From: Pseudomonas sp. RIT-PI-q
GTDB lineage: Bacteria; Pseudomonadota; Gammaproteobacteria; Pseudomonadales; Pseudomonadaceae
Direction: 5' to 3'
Length of the DNA: 64,000 bases
Assembly: GCF_001297125.1 (NCBI RefSeq)
Contig: NZ_LHPC01000017.1
Coordinates: forward strand, 310,001-374,000
In this document: positions 16,489 to 25,704 of the stretch, in pieces
Layout: the number at the start of each line of letters is the position of its first letter
Position numbering within the stretch: position 1 is the first letter of the stretch
The notes under the pieces: generated by a model
Seen by the model: the letters and a program-made list of their open reading frames with translations, nothing else
What the model was told of the DNA's origin: nothing
Database searches by the model: none
Translations under genes and position numbers: made by a program

Positions 16489-17331
16489 ATGCTCGACAGC
16501 CCCTTACGCGAACAACTCGACCGGCTCCAGCAGCTGATGGCCGATCAACCGTTTGTGGTCCTGACCGGCGCTGGCATCAGCACCCCGTCGGGCATTCCGG
16601 ACTACCGCGATAACCAGGGCGTGCGGCGTGGCCGGCAACCGATGATGTATCAGGAATTCCTCTCAGCCCCCGAATCCCGCCGTCGCTACTGGGCACGGGC
16701 GATGCTTGGCTGGCCGCGAGTGCGCCAGGCCCAGCCGAACGTGGCGCACGAGGCCCTGGCCAGTTTGCAAAGTGCGCGGCAGATCAGCGCGCTGATCACC
16801 CAAAACGTCGACACCTTGCACGACCAGGCCGGCAGCCATGACGTGATCGAACTGCATGGCAGCCTGCACCGGGTGCTGTGCCTGGACTGCGGCCAGCGCA
16901 GCGAACGGGATTCGATCCAGCGCCTGATGGAAACGCAGAATCCCTACCTGGCCGGGGTTGATGCCGTGCAGGCACCCGATGGCGACACCTTGCTCGACGC
17001 CGCCTTTGAAGCGCGCTTTCAAGTGCCGCACTGCCCGCATTGCGCGGGCGAACGGATGAAGCCGGATGTGGTGTTTTTTGGCGAGAACGTGGCGCAGGCC
17101 ACGGCGGCCAAGGCGATGGCGGCGGTGGAAAAGGCGGCGGGGTTGTTGGTGGTCGGGTCTTCGCTGATGGCGTATTCGGCGTTTCGGTTGTGCCGGGCGG
17201 TGGCGGATCAGGGTAAGCCGCTGATTGCGATCAATCTGGGCAAGACCCGGGCGGATGACATCCTTGATCTGAAAATCGAAGCCTCCTGCGAGCGATTGCT
17301 GCCATTACTGGCGCAACACCTTTCATCCTGA
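16489..17331 (+). CDS. Sir2 family NAD-dependent protein deacylase
   Basis: Sirtuin of 280 residues that removes acyl groups from lysines using NAD. All hallmarks are visible: the GAGISTPSGIPDYR NAD-binding loop at about 23-36, TQNVDTLHDQAGS, catalytic His in ELHGSLH, a zinc site formed by CLDC and CPHC with a long insert of about 50 residues between them, and VVGSSL. The start at 16489 has GCGGAG 8 bases upstream; the open frame extends 66 bases further without a better site. Long inserts in the zinc module mark the class II/Pseudomonas sirtuins. Confidence 0.92.
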   Translation: MLDSPLREQLDRLQQLMADQPFVVLTGAGISTPSGIPDYRDNQGVRRGRQPMMYQEFLSAPESRRRYWARAMLGWPRVRQAQPNVAHEALASLQSARQISALITQNVDTLHDQAGSHDVIELHGSLHRVLCLDCGQRSERDSIQRLMETQNPYLAGVDAVQAPDGDTLLDAAFEARFQVPHCPHCAGERMKPDVVFFGENVAQATAAKAMAAVEKAAGLLVVGSSLMAYSAFRLCRAVADQGKPLIAINLGKTRADDILDLKIEASCERLLPLLAQHLSS

Positions 17332-17344
17332 TCACTTAAAACCC

Positions 17345-17435
17345 TGTGGGAGCGGGCTTGCCCGCGATGAGGCCGGCACATCCAACCCATTCGTAGACTG
17401 ACCCACCGCTATCGCGGGCAAGCCCGCTCCCACAG
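17345..17435. repeat. REP inverted pair (GCGGGCTTGCCCGC type)
   Basis: Inverted pair with core GTGGGAGCGGGCTTGCCCGC between the convergent sir2 and LysR genes. Confidence 0.88.
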
Positions 17436-17445
17436 GGGAATGTGT

Positions 17446-18336
17446 TCAGTGCATACCAAGGTTTTCCTCCTTGAGAATGTCGAACAACGCCTGCGCCGCC
17501 GCCGACAGCTCAACACCCGGTTTGGTCAGCACTCCGATCGCCCGCTCAACCACCGGGTCGCGCAAGGTAATGCAGCGTGCGCCGAGCTCGCGCATTTGCC
17601 CGGCGCACAGGGCCGGCACCGCGCTCACGCCCAGACCGCTGGCGACCATCCTGCCGACCGTCGCCAACTGATGACTTTCAAACTCCACCGGCAACTTCAT
17701 CCCGCGTGCCTGCAAGTGCTCTTCGAGCATCACCCGCACCGTCGACGGGCGCTGCAAGGTAATGAACGGCTCCTTGAGCAAGGTCCGCCAGTCGATGTCG
17801 TCCAATTTGGCTAACTTGGAATCGTGTGGCACGACGGCCACAAACCGGTCCATGTACAGCGGCGTGAATTCCAGTGACGAACTCTGGGTCGGCTCAAACG
17901 CCACCCCCAGCTCAACCTGGCGATCTCGCACCATCTCCAGCACTTGCTCGTTGATCACGTCATTCACTGTGACATTGACCTTGGGGTAACGCGCACGGAA
18001 AATCCTCAGGATTGGTGGCAGCAAGTTACCGGCAAACGACGGCATGGCCGCCAGGGTCACGCGGCCGCGTTGCAGGGTGAAGCGCTGGCGCAGTTCATCC
18101 TCGGCGTTGTCCCAATCGGCGATCAGTCGGCGCGCCAAGGGCACCAGCGACTCACCCTCTGGCGTCAGCGCCACGTTGCGCGTATTGCGGGTGAACAGCC
18201 GCCCGCCCAAGCCCTCTTCCAGCGCCTTGATGGTCAGGCTCAACGCCGATTGCGACAGGTGCAACCGCTCGCAGGCCACGGCAAAACTCAGGCTCTGGGC
18301 CACGGCCAGGAATGCGCGGATCTGCTTGACGGTCAT
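17446..18336 (-). CDS. dhcR: LysR family regulator, probable DhcR
   Basis: Transcription factor of 296 residues. The N-terminal helix-turn-helix (about 1-60, FAVACERLHLSQSALSLTIKALEEGLGGRLF) is followed by the LysR ligand-binding domain. It is divergent from a CoA-transferase operon with the same order as P. aeruginosa PA1998-PA2001 (dhcR-dhcA-dhcB-atoB), where DhcR activates dehydrocarnitine utilisation. The start at 18336 (ATG, with GGAGA upstream) is better than the TTG at 18351. The name rests on this synteny. Confidence 0.85.
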   Translation of the reverse strand: MTVKQIRAFLAVAQSLSFAVACERLHLSQSALSLTIKALEEGLGGRLFTRNTRNVALTPEGESLVPLARRLIADWDNAEDELRQRFTLQRGRVTLAAMPSFAGNLLPPILRIFRARYPKVNVTVNDVINEQVLEMVRDRQVELGVAFEPTQSSSLEFTPLYMDRFVAVVPHDSKLAKLDDIDWRTLLKEPFITLQRPSTVRVMLEEHLQARGMKLPVEFESHQLATVGRMVASGLGVSAVPALCAGQMRELGARCITLRDPVVERAIGVLTKPGVELSAAAQALFDILKEENLGMH

Positions 18337-18386
18337 GCGCTGTCTCTCCAAGGTAACTACATTAATTCGACGTCACGCCAGCTCAC

Positions 18387-18488
18387 TGTAGGAGCTGCCG
18401 AAGGCTGCGATCTTTTGACCTTGATCTTCAGCGGTCTTGAAATCGTAAGATCAGGATCAAAAGATCGCAGCCTTCGGCAGCCCCTACA
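18387..18488. repeat. Long REP palindrome with GATCTTTTGA arms
   Basis: Inverted repeat with outer GGAGCTGCCGAAGGCTGCGA arms inside the dhcR-dhcA intergenic region, so it lies between divergent promoters rather than at gene ends. The 110 bases to its right are A/T-rich and should contain the dhcA promoter. Confidence 0.87.
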
Positions 18489-18605
18489 CTGATGATCTTT
18501 TTCAATCAATTCAATCAAAAAAACAACTTAACAAATGAATCACCCAGAGAGACACTCCATCCCATTCGGCTAGCCAGCCGCCCACAAAGAATAAAAGAGG
18601 TGCAT

Positions 18606-19304
18606 ATGGCAGGTTTCGACAAGCGTGTGAGTTCCTACGAGGAAGCTCTGGCAGGTCTTGAAGACGGCATGACCGTGATCGCTGGCGGCTTCGGCCTGTG
18701 CGGGATCCCGGAAAACCTGATCGCCGAGATCAAGCGCAAAGGCACACGTGACCTCACCGTGGTGTCCAACAACTGCGGCGTCGACGGTTTCGGTCTCGGC
18801 GTGCTGCTGACAGACCGCCAGATCAGTAAAGTGGTGGCGTCCTACGTCGGCGAAAACAAACTGTTCGAAGAACAGCTGTTGAAAGGCGAAATTGAAGTTG
18901 TCCTGACCCCCCAAGGCACCCTCGCCGAAAAAATGCGCGCGGGCGGCGCCGGCATCCCGGCGTTCTTCACTGCGACTGGCGTCGGCACTCCGGTTGCCGA
19001 AGGCAAGGAAGTGCGCGAATTCCACGGTCGCAAGTACCTGATGGAAGAATCCATCACCGGTGACTTCGCCATCGTCAAAGGCTGGAAAGCCGACCATTTC
19101 GGCAACGTCATCTATCGCCACACCGCCCAGAACTTCAACCCGCTGGCGGCCACTGCCGGCAAGATCACCGTGGTCGAAGTCGAAGAAATCGTCGAACCCG
19201 GCGAGCTGGACCCGGCGCAGATCCACACCCCTGGCATCTACGTCGACCGGGTCATTTGCGGCACGTTCGAAAAGCGCATCGAACAGCGCACCGTGCGTAA
19301 GTGA
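18606..19304 (+). CDS. dhcA: CoA-transferase subunit A (dehydrocarnitine/3-oxoacid)
   Basis: Alpha subunit of 232 residues of a 3-oxoacid CoA-transferase. The N-terminal [19 protein letters not shown] motif is the classic subunit-A signature. In P. aeruginosa the homologous pair acts on dehydrocarnitine in carnitine breakdown; an acetoacetate:succinyl-CoA role is also possible. Ribosome-binding site AAAAGAGG ends 5 bases before ATG 18606. Followed by subunit B after 36 bases. Confidence 0.9.
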   Translation: MAGFDKRVSSYEEALAGLEDGMTVIAGGFGLCGIPENLIAEIKRKGTRDLTVVSNNCGVDGFGLGVLLTDRQISKVVASYVGENKLFEEQLLKGEIEVVLTPQGTLAEKMRAGGAGIPAFFTATGVGTPVAEGKEVREFHGRKYLMEESITGDFAIVKGWKADHFGNVIYRHTAQNFNPLAATAGKITVVEVEEIVEPGELDPAQIHTPGIYVDRVICGTFEKRIEQRTVRK

Positions 19305-19340
19305 TCCCCTGCCCCCGGACCGAATGAAGGAATAACAACA

Positions 19341-20006
19341 ATGGCACTTTCCCGCGAACAAATGGCTCAACGCGTCGCCCGCGAAATGCAGGACGGCTTC
19401 TACGTGAACCTGGGCATCGGCATTCCGACCCTGGTCGCCAACTACATCCCGGAAGGCATGGAAGTCATGCTGCAGTCGGAAAACGGCCTGCTCGGCATGG
19501 GTCCTTTCCCGACTGAAGACACCATCGATGCCGACATGATCAACGCCGGCAAGCAAACCGTGACCGCCCGTATCGGCGCTTCGATTTTTTCCTCGGCCGA
19601 GTCCTTCGCGATGATCCGCGGTGGCCATGTCGACCTGACCGTGCTCGGCGCGTTTGAAGTCGACGTGCAAGGCAACATCGCCTCGTGGATGATTCCCGGC
19701 AAACTGGTCAAGGGCATGGGCGGCGCGATGGACCTGGTCGCTGGCGCGGACAACATCATCGTCATCATGACCCACGCGTCCAAGGACGGTGAGTCCAAGC
19801 TGTTGGCGCAATGCAGCCTGCCGCTGACCGGCGCTGGTTGCATCAAGCGTGTGTTGACTGACCTGGCGTATCTTGAAATCGAAAACGGCGCGTTCATCCT
19901 GAAAGAACGTGCACCGGGCGTCAGCGTCGAAGAGATTGTCGCCAAGACCGCCGGTAAACTGATCGTGCCGGATCACGTGCCGGAAATGCAGTTCGCTGCC
20001 CAGTGA
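19341..20006 (+). CDS. dhcB: CoA-transferase subunit B
   Basis: Beta subunit of 221 residues. The catalytic glutamate is in [12 protein letters not shown], the subunit-B signature, at about residue 51. [15 protein letters not shown] is the conserved N-terminal glycine-rich segment. Forms the enzyme with the preceding subunit; the AAGGAATAAC site precedes the ATG. The atoB gene begins 11 bases after the stop. Confidence 0.92.
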   Translation: MALSREQMAQRVAREMQDGFYVNLGIGIPTLVANYIPEGMEVMLQSENGLLGMGPFPTEDTIDADMINAGKQTVTARIGASIFSSAESFAMIRGGHVDLTVLGAFEVDVQGNIASWMIPGKLVKGMGGAMDLVAGADNIIVIMTHASKDGESKLLAQCSLPLTGAGCIKRVLTDLAYLEIENGAFILKERAPGVSVEEIVAKTAGKLIVPDHVPEMQFAAQ

Positions 20007-20017
20007 GGAATCATTCC

Positions 20018-21199
20018 ATGCAAGAAGTCGTCATTGTTGCCGCCACGCGTACCGCGATCGGCAGTTTCCAGGGTGCCCTGGCCAATGTTTCTGCGGTCGA
20101 CCTGGGCGCGGCGGTGATCCGTCAGTTGCTGGCACAAACCGGCCTGGACCCGGCCGAAGTCGATGAAGTGATCATGGGCCAGGTGTTGACCGCCGGTGCC
20201 GGGCAAAACCCTGCGCGCCAGGCCTCGATCAAGGCCGGCCTGCCCTTTGCCGTTCCTGCCATGACCCTGAACAAGGTCTGCGGCTCGGGCCTGAAAGCCC
20301 TGCATCTGGCCACCCAGGCGATTCGCTGCGGCGATGCCGAGGTGATCATTGCCGGCGGCCAGGAAAACATGAGCCTGTCCAACTATGTGATGCCGGGTGC
20401 GCGCACCGGTCTGCGCATGGGTCACGCGCAAATCGTCGACACCATGATCAGCGACGGCCTGTGGGATGCGTTCAACGATTACCACATGGGCATCACCGCC
20501 GAGAACCTGGCGGACAAATACAGCCTGACCCGCGAACAACAGGACGCCTTCGCCGCGGCCTCGCAGCAGAAAGCCACGGCTGCTATTGAAGCCGGACGTT
20601 TTGCCGATGAGATCACGCCGATCCTCATTCCTCAGCGCAAGGGCGATCCGCTGTCCTTCGCCACCGACGAACAGCCACGGGCCGGCACCACCGCCGAAGC
20701 CCTGGGCAAACTGAAACCGGCCTTCAAGAAGGACGGTTCGGTGACGGCCGGTAACGCTTCGTCGCTGAATGACGGCGCTGCTGCCGTGATCCTGATGAGC
20801 GCCGAAAAAGCCAAGGCCCTGGGCCTGCCGGTGCTGGCGAAAATCGCGGCCTACGCCAACGCGGGCGTGGACCCGGCGATCATGGGCATCGGCCCGGTCT
20901 CAGCCACTCGCCGTTGCCTGGACAAGGCCGGTTGGTCCATCGACCAACTGGACCTGATCGAAGCCAACGAAGCCTTCGCCGCGCAATCCCTGGCGGTCGC
21001 CAAGGACCTGGAATGGGACCTGAACAAGGTCAACGTCAACGGCGGCGCCATCGCCCTGGGTCACCCGATCGGTGCGTCGGGTTGCCGGGTGCTGGTGACC
21101 TTGCTGCATGAAATGATCAAGCGTGACGCCAAGAAAGGCCTCGCCACCCTGTGCATCGGTGGTGGTCAAGGCGTGGCACTGGCGATCGAACGGGCTTAA
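20018..21199 (+). CDS. atoB: Acetyl-CoA C-acetyltransferase (thiolase)
   Basis: Thiolase of 393 residues, cleaving acetoacetyl-CoA into two acetyl-CoA or running in reverse. Acyl-accepting Cys88 is in [11 protein letters not shown], the catalytic His/Cys pair in [13 protein letters not shown], and the C-terminal [12 protein letters not shown] loop is complete. GAGGAA precedes ATG 20018. Third gene of the CoA-transferase operon: it would degrade the acetoacetyl-CoA released there. The transcript runs into two REP-type palindromes. Confidence 0.93.
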   Translation: MQEVVIVAATRTAIGSFQGALANVSAVDLGAAVIRQLLAQTGLDPAEVDEVIMGQVLTAGAGQNPARQASIKAGLPFAVPAMTLNKVCGSGLKALHLATQAIRCGDAEVIIAGGQENMSLSNYVMPGARTGLRMGHAQIVDTMISDGLWDAFNDYHMGITAENLADKYSLTREQQDAFAAASQQKATAAIEAGRFADEITPILIPQRKGDPLSFATDEQPRAGTTAEALGKLKPAFKKDGSVTAGNASSLNDGAAAVILMSAEKAKALGLPVLAKIAAYANAGVDPAIMGIGPVSATRRCLDKAGWSIDQLDLIEANEAFAAQSLAVAKDLEWDLNKVNVNGGAIALGHPIGASGCRVLVTLLHEMIKRDAKKGLATLCIGGGQGVALAIERA

Positions 21200-21298
21200 A
21201 GCGTTCAACAGACTGCGCGGGGACCCACGAAGATCCGCCGCAGCCTGGCAACACACCCGGTGCGACTCACGTCGCACCGGGTTATCCACATCTCCCCC

Positions 21299-21388
21299 GT
21301 AGGAGCTGGCTTGCCCGCGAAAGCGCTTGAACGGTCGACCATTGCAGCGAGTCGGACATTGCCTTCGCTGGCAAGCCAGCTCCTACAG
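21299..21388. repeat. REP inverted pair (GTAGGAGCTGGCTTGCC type)
   Basis: Inverted pair, left core GTAGGAGCTGGCTTGCCCGC and right core mirrored with GCCAGC, so the two halves are of mixed type. Confidence 0.85.
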
Positions 21389-21400
21389 GGGAACTCACTT

Positions 21401-21534
21401 TGTAGCAGCTGGCGAAGCCTGCGTTCGGCTGCGCAGCAGTCGTCAAACCTGAGCATGCGGTCTTCCTGAAACACCTCATCGTCTGATTTCACGACTGCTG
21501 CGCAGCCGAACGCAGGCTTCGCCAGCTGCTACAA
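21401..21534. repeat. Large palindromic element (GTAGCAGCTGGCGAAGCCTG type)
   Basis: A 134-base inverted repeat: arms of about 45 bases (GTAGCAGCTGGCGAAGCCTG then CGTTCGGCTGCGCAGCAGTC) around a loop of about 45 bases containing CGGTCTTCCTGA. Relatives occur at 32179, 46416, and in altered form at 38112 and 44677. Together with the preceding REP pair it fills the 355-base gap. Confidence 0.85.
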
Positions 21535-21554
21535 AGATCGTGGTGAATGGAGGG

Positions 21555-22157
21555 TCAGGCGAATTTCACCAGGTTCAGCGTCGGCAATGGGCCGCCGGGG
21601 AACTGCACCAGCTTCGCGCCAACGCTCAACGCCCCCAGATCGATTCCGAAGAACCCCAACTGATCAATCAGTGCGGCCACTTGCGCTTTCGCATCGGCAT
21701 CGTCGCCGGATAAAAACAGCCCCCGCCGCCCGCCCTCCGCCGCCGGATCGCTGTCAAGAAAACGCGCCTGAAGGTGATTGAACGCCTTCACCACCCGCGC
21801 GCCCGGCACCCATTCGGCAAACACTTCGCTGGATGTCCTTCCCTGCAAATCCACCGCCTTGAACGATGGCGACTCGATCGAGTTGTTGGCATCAATGACG
21901 ATCCGTCCGCTGAAATCCGGCAGACCGGCCAGCGCGGTCGGCAACTTCGACCAGTTGACCGCCACCAGCACAATCGGCTGGGCGGCCGCATCTTCACGGG
22001 TTCCGGCGCGAGCCGTTGGCCCGAGTTCGGCGACCAGCGACGCCAGGGTTTGCGGGCCGCGACTGTTGGCGATGACCACTTCAATGCCTTGACGCGAAAG
22101 GGCTTTGGCGAAAGCTGCGCCGATTGCGCCGGCGCCGATGATTCCGATGGTGCTCAT
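21555..22157 (-). CDS. NADPH-dependent F420 reductase-like oxidoreductase
   Basis: Rossmann-fold protein of 200 residues resembling the NAD(P)-binding F420 oxidoreductase family (Pfam F420_oxidored). N-terminal IGIIGAGAIGAAFAKAL gives the dinucleotide loop, IANSRGP the NADPH-preferring residue, and VVKAFNHLQA is the family's conserved KAFN block. Pseudomonads do not make F420, so the real electron partner is unknown. Divergent from a LysR regulator whose likely target it is. Confidence 0.85.
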   Translation of the reverse strand: MSTIGIIGAGAIGAAFAKALSRQGIEVVIANSRGPQTLASLVAELGPTARAGTREDAAAQPIVLVAVNWSKLPTALAGLPDFSGRIVIDANNSIESPSFKAVDLQGRTSSEVFAEWVPGARVVKAFNHLQARFLDSDPAAEGGRRGLFLSGDDADAKAQVAALIDQLGFFGIDLGALSVGAKLVQFPGGPLPTLNLVKFA

Positions 22158-22268
22158 GGTGGTTCACTCCGTGGGTTGTCGATGGAGTGAATACTGCGCT
22201 TGCCATTAGGTCTTGATTAGCCGGTAATGGCTTGAATGATCTTCAAGCATTGCTAGCAGGTGTTTGCC

Positions 22269-23171
22269 ATGGAAACCCTCGCCAACCTAGAATCCTTTGT
22301 CCGCAGCGCCGAAACCGGGAGCTTTTCCGCTGCCGCTCGCTTGCTGGCACTGACGCCCGCGGCGGTCAGCCGCAACGTGGCGATGCTGGAGCGCAACATC
22401 GGTGTGCGGCTGTTCCAGCGCTCGACCCGCAAGCTGTCACTGACTGAAGCCGGCGAAAGTTTCCTGGCCAGCATCGGTGGCAATCTCGAAGCGCTGCAAG
22501 CGGCGATCAGCGCGGTAACCAGCGACCGTGGCGAACCGGCCGGCGTGCTCAAGGTCAGCCTGGCGCCGACATTTGGCATCGGGCATATCCTGCCGCTGCT
22601 GCCGGCGTTTCTGGCGCGTTACCCGCTGATTCGACCTGAGTGGCACTTCGAAAACCGTCCCGTGGACTTGATTGCGGAAGGCTACGACGCGGCGATTGGT
22701 GGCGGCTTCGAATTGACGCCGGGGGTTATCTCCCGAACATTGGCGGCGGCGCATGTGGTGGCCGTCGCCTCCCCGGCCTACCTGGCCACACGCACGCTGC
22801 CCGAACGCCCGGAAGACTTGTCCGGTCACAACGGCATCGTGATGCGCGGCACCCGCACCGGGCGGATTCGCCAGTGGGTCATGCGCGACGGGGCGGGCGA
22901 TGAAGCACCGGCCAGCCTCAACGAAAACATCGTCCTCAATGACCCGGCGGCCATGCGTGAGGCGGCAATCCTTGGCTTGGGCGTGACGCTGCTGGTGTTG
23001 CCCGATGTGCTGGCCAATATCCAGCGCGGCGAACTGGTGCGGCTGCTGCCCGAATGGTATGGCGATGCGGGGCCGATCTCGCTGTATTACCCGAGCCGGA
23101 CGTTGATGCCGGCCAAGACCCGGGTGTTTGTTGATTTTGTGGTTGAGGCGTTTGGACGGGACGCCGTGTGA
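22269..23171 (+). CDS. LysR family regulator
   Basis: Transcription factor of 300 residues. The N-terminal helix-turn-helix lies at about 1-60 (GSFSAAARLLALTPAAVSRNVAMLERNIGVRLF) and is followed by the co-inducer-binding fold. ATG 22269 with AGCAGG upstream was preferred to the GTG at 22260. It is divergent from the oxidoreductase gene across 111 bases, the usual arrangement of a LysR protein and its target. Confidence 0.9.
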   Translation: METLANLESFVRSAETGSFSAAARLLALTPAAVSRNVAMLERNIGVRLFQRSTRKLSLTEAGESFLASIGGNLEALQAAISAVTSDRGEPAGVLKVSLAPTFGIGHILPLLPAFLARYPLIRPEWHFENRPVDLIAEGYDAAIGGGFELTPGVISRTLAAAHVVAVASPAYLATRTLPERPEDLSGHNGIVMRGTRTGRIRQWVMRDGAGDEAPASLNENIVLNDPAAMREAAILGLGVTLLVLPDVLANIQRGELVRLLPEWYGDAGPISLYYPSRTLMPAKTRVFVDFVVEAFGRDAV

Positions 23172-23176
23172 TCGTT

Positions 23177-23250
23177 CATCGCGGGCAAGCCCGCTCCCAC
23201 AGGATCCATGTACACCATAATCCATGTGGGAGCGGGCTTGCCCGCGATGA
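23177..23250. repeat. REP inverted pair (GCGGGCTTGCCCGC type), tail-to-tail order
   Basis: Here the reverse half comes first (GCGGGCAAGCCCGCTCCCAC) and the forward half second, with the outer ends close together, the opposite order from most pairs in this window. Similar reversed pairs lie at 33854 and 39341. Confidence 0.8.
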
Positions 23251-23261
23251 GGCCCGGACAG

Positions 23262-24590
23262 TCACCCCAAAAACTGCAGAATCAACCAACTGTTCGCCCC
23301 ACTGATCACCACAAACAACCCCCACGCCAACACCCGCGTCGGCAGCCGATTGACAAACGGCCCCATCAGCTTCTGATCGTTGGTCATGCGAATCAACGGA
23401 TACAAGGCAAACGGCAACTGCAGGCTCAACACCACCTGACTCAACACCAACAGCTTGCCCACCGCGTTATCGCCCATCAACCAAACCCCAATGAACGCCG
23501 GGATCAGCGCCAGCCCACGGGTAATCAAACGCCGTTGCCAGCACGGAATCCGCAGGTTCAGGAACCCCTCCATGATCACTTGCCCGGCGATGGTCCCGGT
23601 GAAGGTCGAGCTCTGCCCCGAGGCCAGCAACGCCACGCCAAACAACACGCTGGCCAAGGCCCCGCCGACCAATGGATCGAGCAGGTGATAGGCGTCCTGG
23701 ATGTCCACCACGTCGGTATGCCCGCTCTTGTGGAATGCCGCCGCCGCGAGGATCAGGATCGCCGCGTTCACCAGCAGCGCCAGGGCCAGCGAGCCGATGG
23801 TGTCGATGCGCGCCAGTTTCACCGCGTCCTGCTTGCTCGCCAGGTCCTTGCCGATCATCCGGGTTTGCACGATCGAGGTGTGCAAGTACAAGTTATGCGG
23901 CATCACCGTGGCCCCGAGGATCCCGATGGCCAGGTACAGCGGCGCGGCATCGCCGATGGCTGAGAGTGACGGCGTGAAGCCCCGGGCCACGTCGGGCCAG
24001 TAGGGCTTGATCAACAGCAGTTCGACGAAGAAACACGCGCCGATGGTGCCCACCAACACCAACATGATCGCTTCCAGTCGGCGGAATCCACGGTTTTGCA
24101 GGGCCAGTACCAACAACGTGTCGAACGCCGTGAGCGCAATGCCGAAGGTCAGCGAACAGCCCAGCAACAAATGGAACGCCAGGGCGCAACCGAGCACTTC
24201 GGCGAGGTCGGTGGCGATGATCGAGATTTCCGCCAGCACCCATTGGGTCCGCGCGGTCCGCGTGCTGTAGCGCTCGCGCGACAACTGCGCCAGGTCCCGC
24301 CCGGTGGCGATGCCCAGGCGCGAACACAAACACTGCACCACCATCCCCGCCAGGCTCGCCAGCAGCACCACGAACAACAAGCTGTAACCAAAGCGCGACC
24401 CGGCCTCGATGGCGGTCGCCCAGTTGCCCGGGTCCATGTAGCCGATCGACACCAGCAACCCGGGACCGGCAAAACGCAGCAGCCGCTTGAAGAACGAGGC
24501 GCGAGGATCGACGGCAACACTGCCGGCCACTTCCGGCGGGCAGAACGGCGCGGTAGCGACTTTGGGCAAATTGAATTTCACGCAAAACAT
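23262..24590 (-). CDS. mntH: Nramp family divalent metal transporter MntH
   Basis: Inner-membrane proton-coupled Mn2+/Fe2+ importer of 442 residues with about eleven hydrophobic helices. The metal-binding DPGN motif in helix 1 (SIGYMDPGNWAT) and the MPHN motif in helix 6 (GATVMPHNLYLH) are both intact, as is the GQSSTFTGTIAGQ transport signature. No clear Fur or MntR box is visible upstream. The ATG at 24590 lacks a strong ribosome-binding site; a GTG six codons or so downstream is an alternative. Confidence 0.92.
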   Translation of the reverse strand: MFCVKFNLPKVATAPFCPPEVAGSVAVDPRASFFKRLLRFAGPGLLVSIGYMDPGNWATAIEAGSRFGYSLLFVVLLASLAGMVVQCLCSRLGIATGRDLAQLSRERYSTRTARTQWVLAEISIIATDLAEVLGCALAFHLLLGCSLTFGIALTAFDTLLVLALQNRGFRRLEAIMLVLVGTIGACFFVELLLIKPYWPDVARGFTPSLSAIGDAAPLYLAIGILGATVMPHNLYLHTSIVQTRMIGKDLASKQDAVKLARIDTIGSLALALLVNAAILILAAAAFHKSGHTDVVDIQDAYHLLDPLVGGALASVLFGVALLASGQSSTFTGTIAGQVIMEGFLNLRIPCWQRRLITRGLALIPAFIGVWLMGDNAVGKLLVLSQVVLSLQLPFALYPLIRMTNDQKLMGPFVNRLPTRVLAWGLFVVISGANSWLILQFLG

Positions 24591-24653
24591 CCGTCAACAG
24601 GTGGGAGCGGCCAGCTTAGACGTTTCGCCGATCCCGGTGTACCCACAGCCCCC

Positions 24654-24745
24654 TGTAGGAGCCGAGCTTGCTCGCGAAGACGGTCTGACAGTTCATTTGA
24701 TGTTGGATGTGCCGCCGTCTTCGCGAGCAAGCTCGGCTCCTACAG
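24654..24745. repeat. REP inverted pair (GAGCCGAGCTTGCTCGCG type)
   Basis: Inverted pair with core GTAGGAGCCGAGCTTGCTCG, a further variant, located between the divergent mntH and membrane-protein genes. Confidence 0.85.
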
Positions 24746-24764
24746 GGACAGAGGCCACGCGGTG

Positions 24765-24778
24765 TTTTGTATACAAAA
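24765..24778. promoter_or_regulatory. Perfect palindrome TTTTGTATACAAAA, candidate operator
   Basis: A 14-base perfect palindrome 74 bases before the start of the following membrane-protein gene. The TTGTATACAA core is like operators of GntR-family (FCD-type) repressors; the assignment is inference. No GntR gene is nearby. Confidence 0.4.
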
Positions 24779-24851
24779 TCACGACATCCATAGAGCAATC
24801 ACTCGCCCGCAATGCTAACGTTGCCGCCTCACTCAGGTCGGAGGTGCGTGC

Positions 24852-25646
24852 GTGCTGATCCTTAAACTGCTGGTCATTCCTGGATTTCTCCTGCTGATTT
24901 CCCTGGCCGGTAAGCGCTGGGGGCCCAGCGTGGCGGGCTGGTTATCCGGATTGCCAGTGGTGGTCGGACCGATTCTGTTCTTCCTCGCCATCGAACAAGG
25001 TGAGGTGTTCGCCGCGCAATCGGCGACCGCCGCGCTGTCGGCGATGTTCGCGATGATTGCCTTCTGCGTCACCTACGCCCAAGTTGCACAACGGGCGGGA
25101 TGGCCGTGGGCGCTGATGATTTCGTTGGGGGTCTGGGCCACGGTGGCCGTTGTGCTGTCGCTGATTCCATCGTCCCTGGTGTTCTCGATCATCGCCGCTG
25201 CCATTGCGCTGCTGGCGGCACCCTACTTGTTTCCCGCGGTGCAGCCGATCGTTTCAGGCCCGGCGCCGAAGTCCGACAAACTGCTGCTGCGCATGGTCGC
25301 TGGCGCCCTGCTCACCCTCGCGGTCACCTTGCTCGCCAATACTGTCGGCGATCGCTGGAGTGGCCTGCTCGCGGTGTTCCCGGTGCTGGGCAGTGTGATG
25401 GCGGTGTTCTCCCAGCAAACCCGTGGCCCGGCGTTTACCGCCGCGTTGCTGCGAGCCACCGCCACCGGGATGTATTCGTTCGCGGCATTCTGCCTGGTAT
25501 TGGCGCTGGCATTGCCAGGCATGGGCCTGAGCGCGTTCGCCCTCGGCGTCGCGGTGTCGGTGGCAATGCTCGGGGTGACCAAGCGTCTGTTGGCCAAACC
25601 GGCGAACCCGGTGGCGGACGCTGGACGTACGGCAATCAAACGCTAA
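24852..25646 (+). CDS. Integral membrane protein, unknown function
   Basis: Hydrophobic protein of 264 residues with eight or so predicted transmembrane segments and no soluble domain. Conserved-looking stretches are KRWGPSVAGWLSGLPVVVGPILFFLAIEQG near the N-terminus and DRWSGLLAVFPVLGSVMAVFSQQTRG in the middle, which look like an internal duplication (GLPV..GP and VFPVLGS). The start is a GTG with GGAGG 7 bases before it. Function unknown; the downstream DMT-family exporter gene starts 58 bases after its stop. Confidence 0.75.
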   Translation: MLILKLLVIPGFLLLISLAGKRWGPSVAGWLSGLPVVVGPILFFLAIEQGEVFAAQSATAALSAMFAMIAFCVTYAQVAQRAGWPWALMISLGVWATVAVVLSLIPSSLVFSIIAAAIALLAAPYLFPAVQPIVSGPAPKSDKLLLRMVAGALLTLAVTLLANTVGDRWSGLLAVFPVLGSVMAVFSQQTRGPAFTAALLRATATGMYSFAAFCLVLALALPGMGLSAFALGVAVSVAMLGVTKRLLAKPANPVADAGRTAIKR

Positions 25647-25704
25647 GCTGCTTGATGTCATCGGGCCAGGATGGTCGCCCGCTCTTTACGCTGAAGGAAC
25701 AGAC

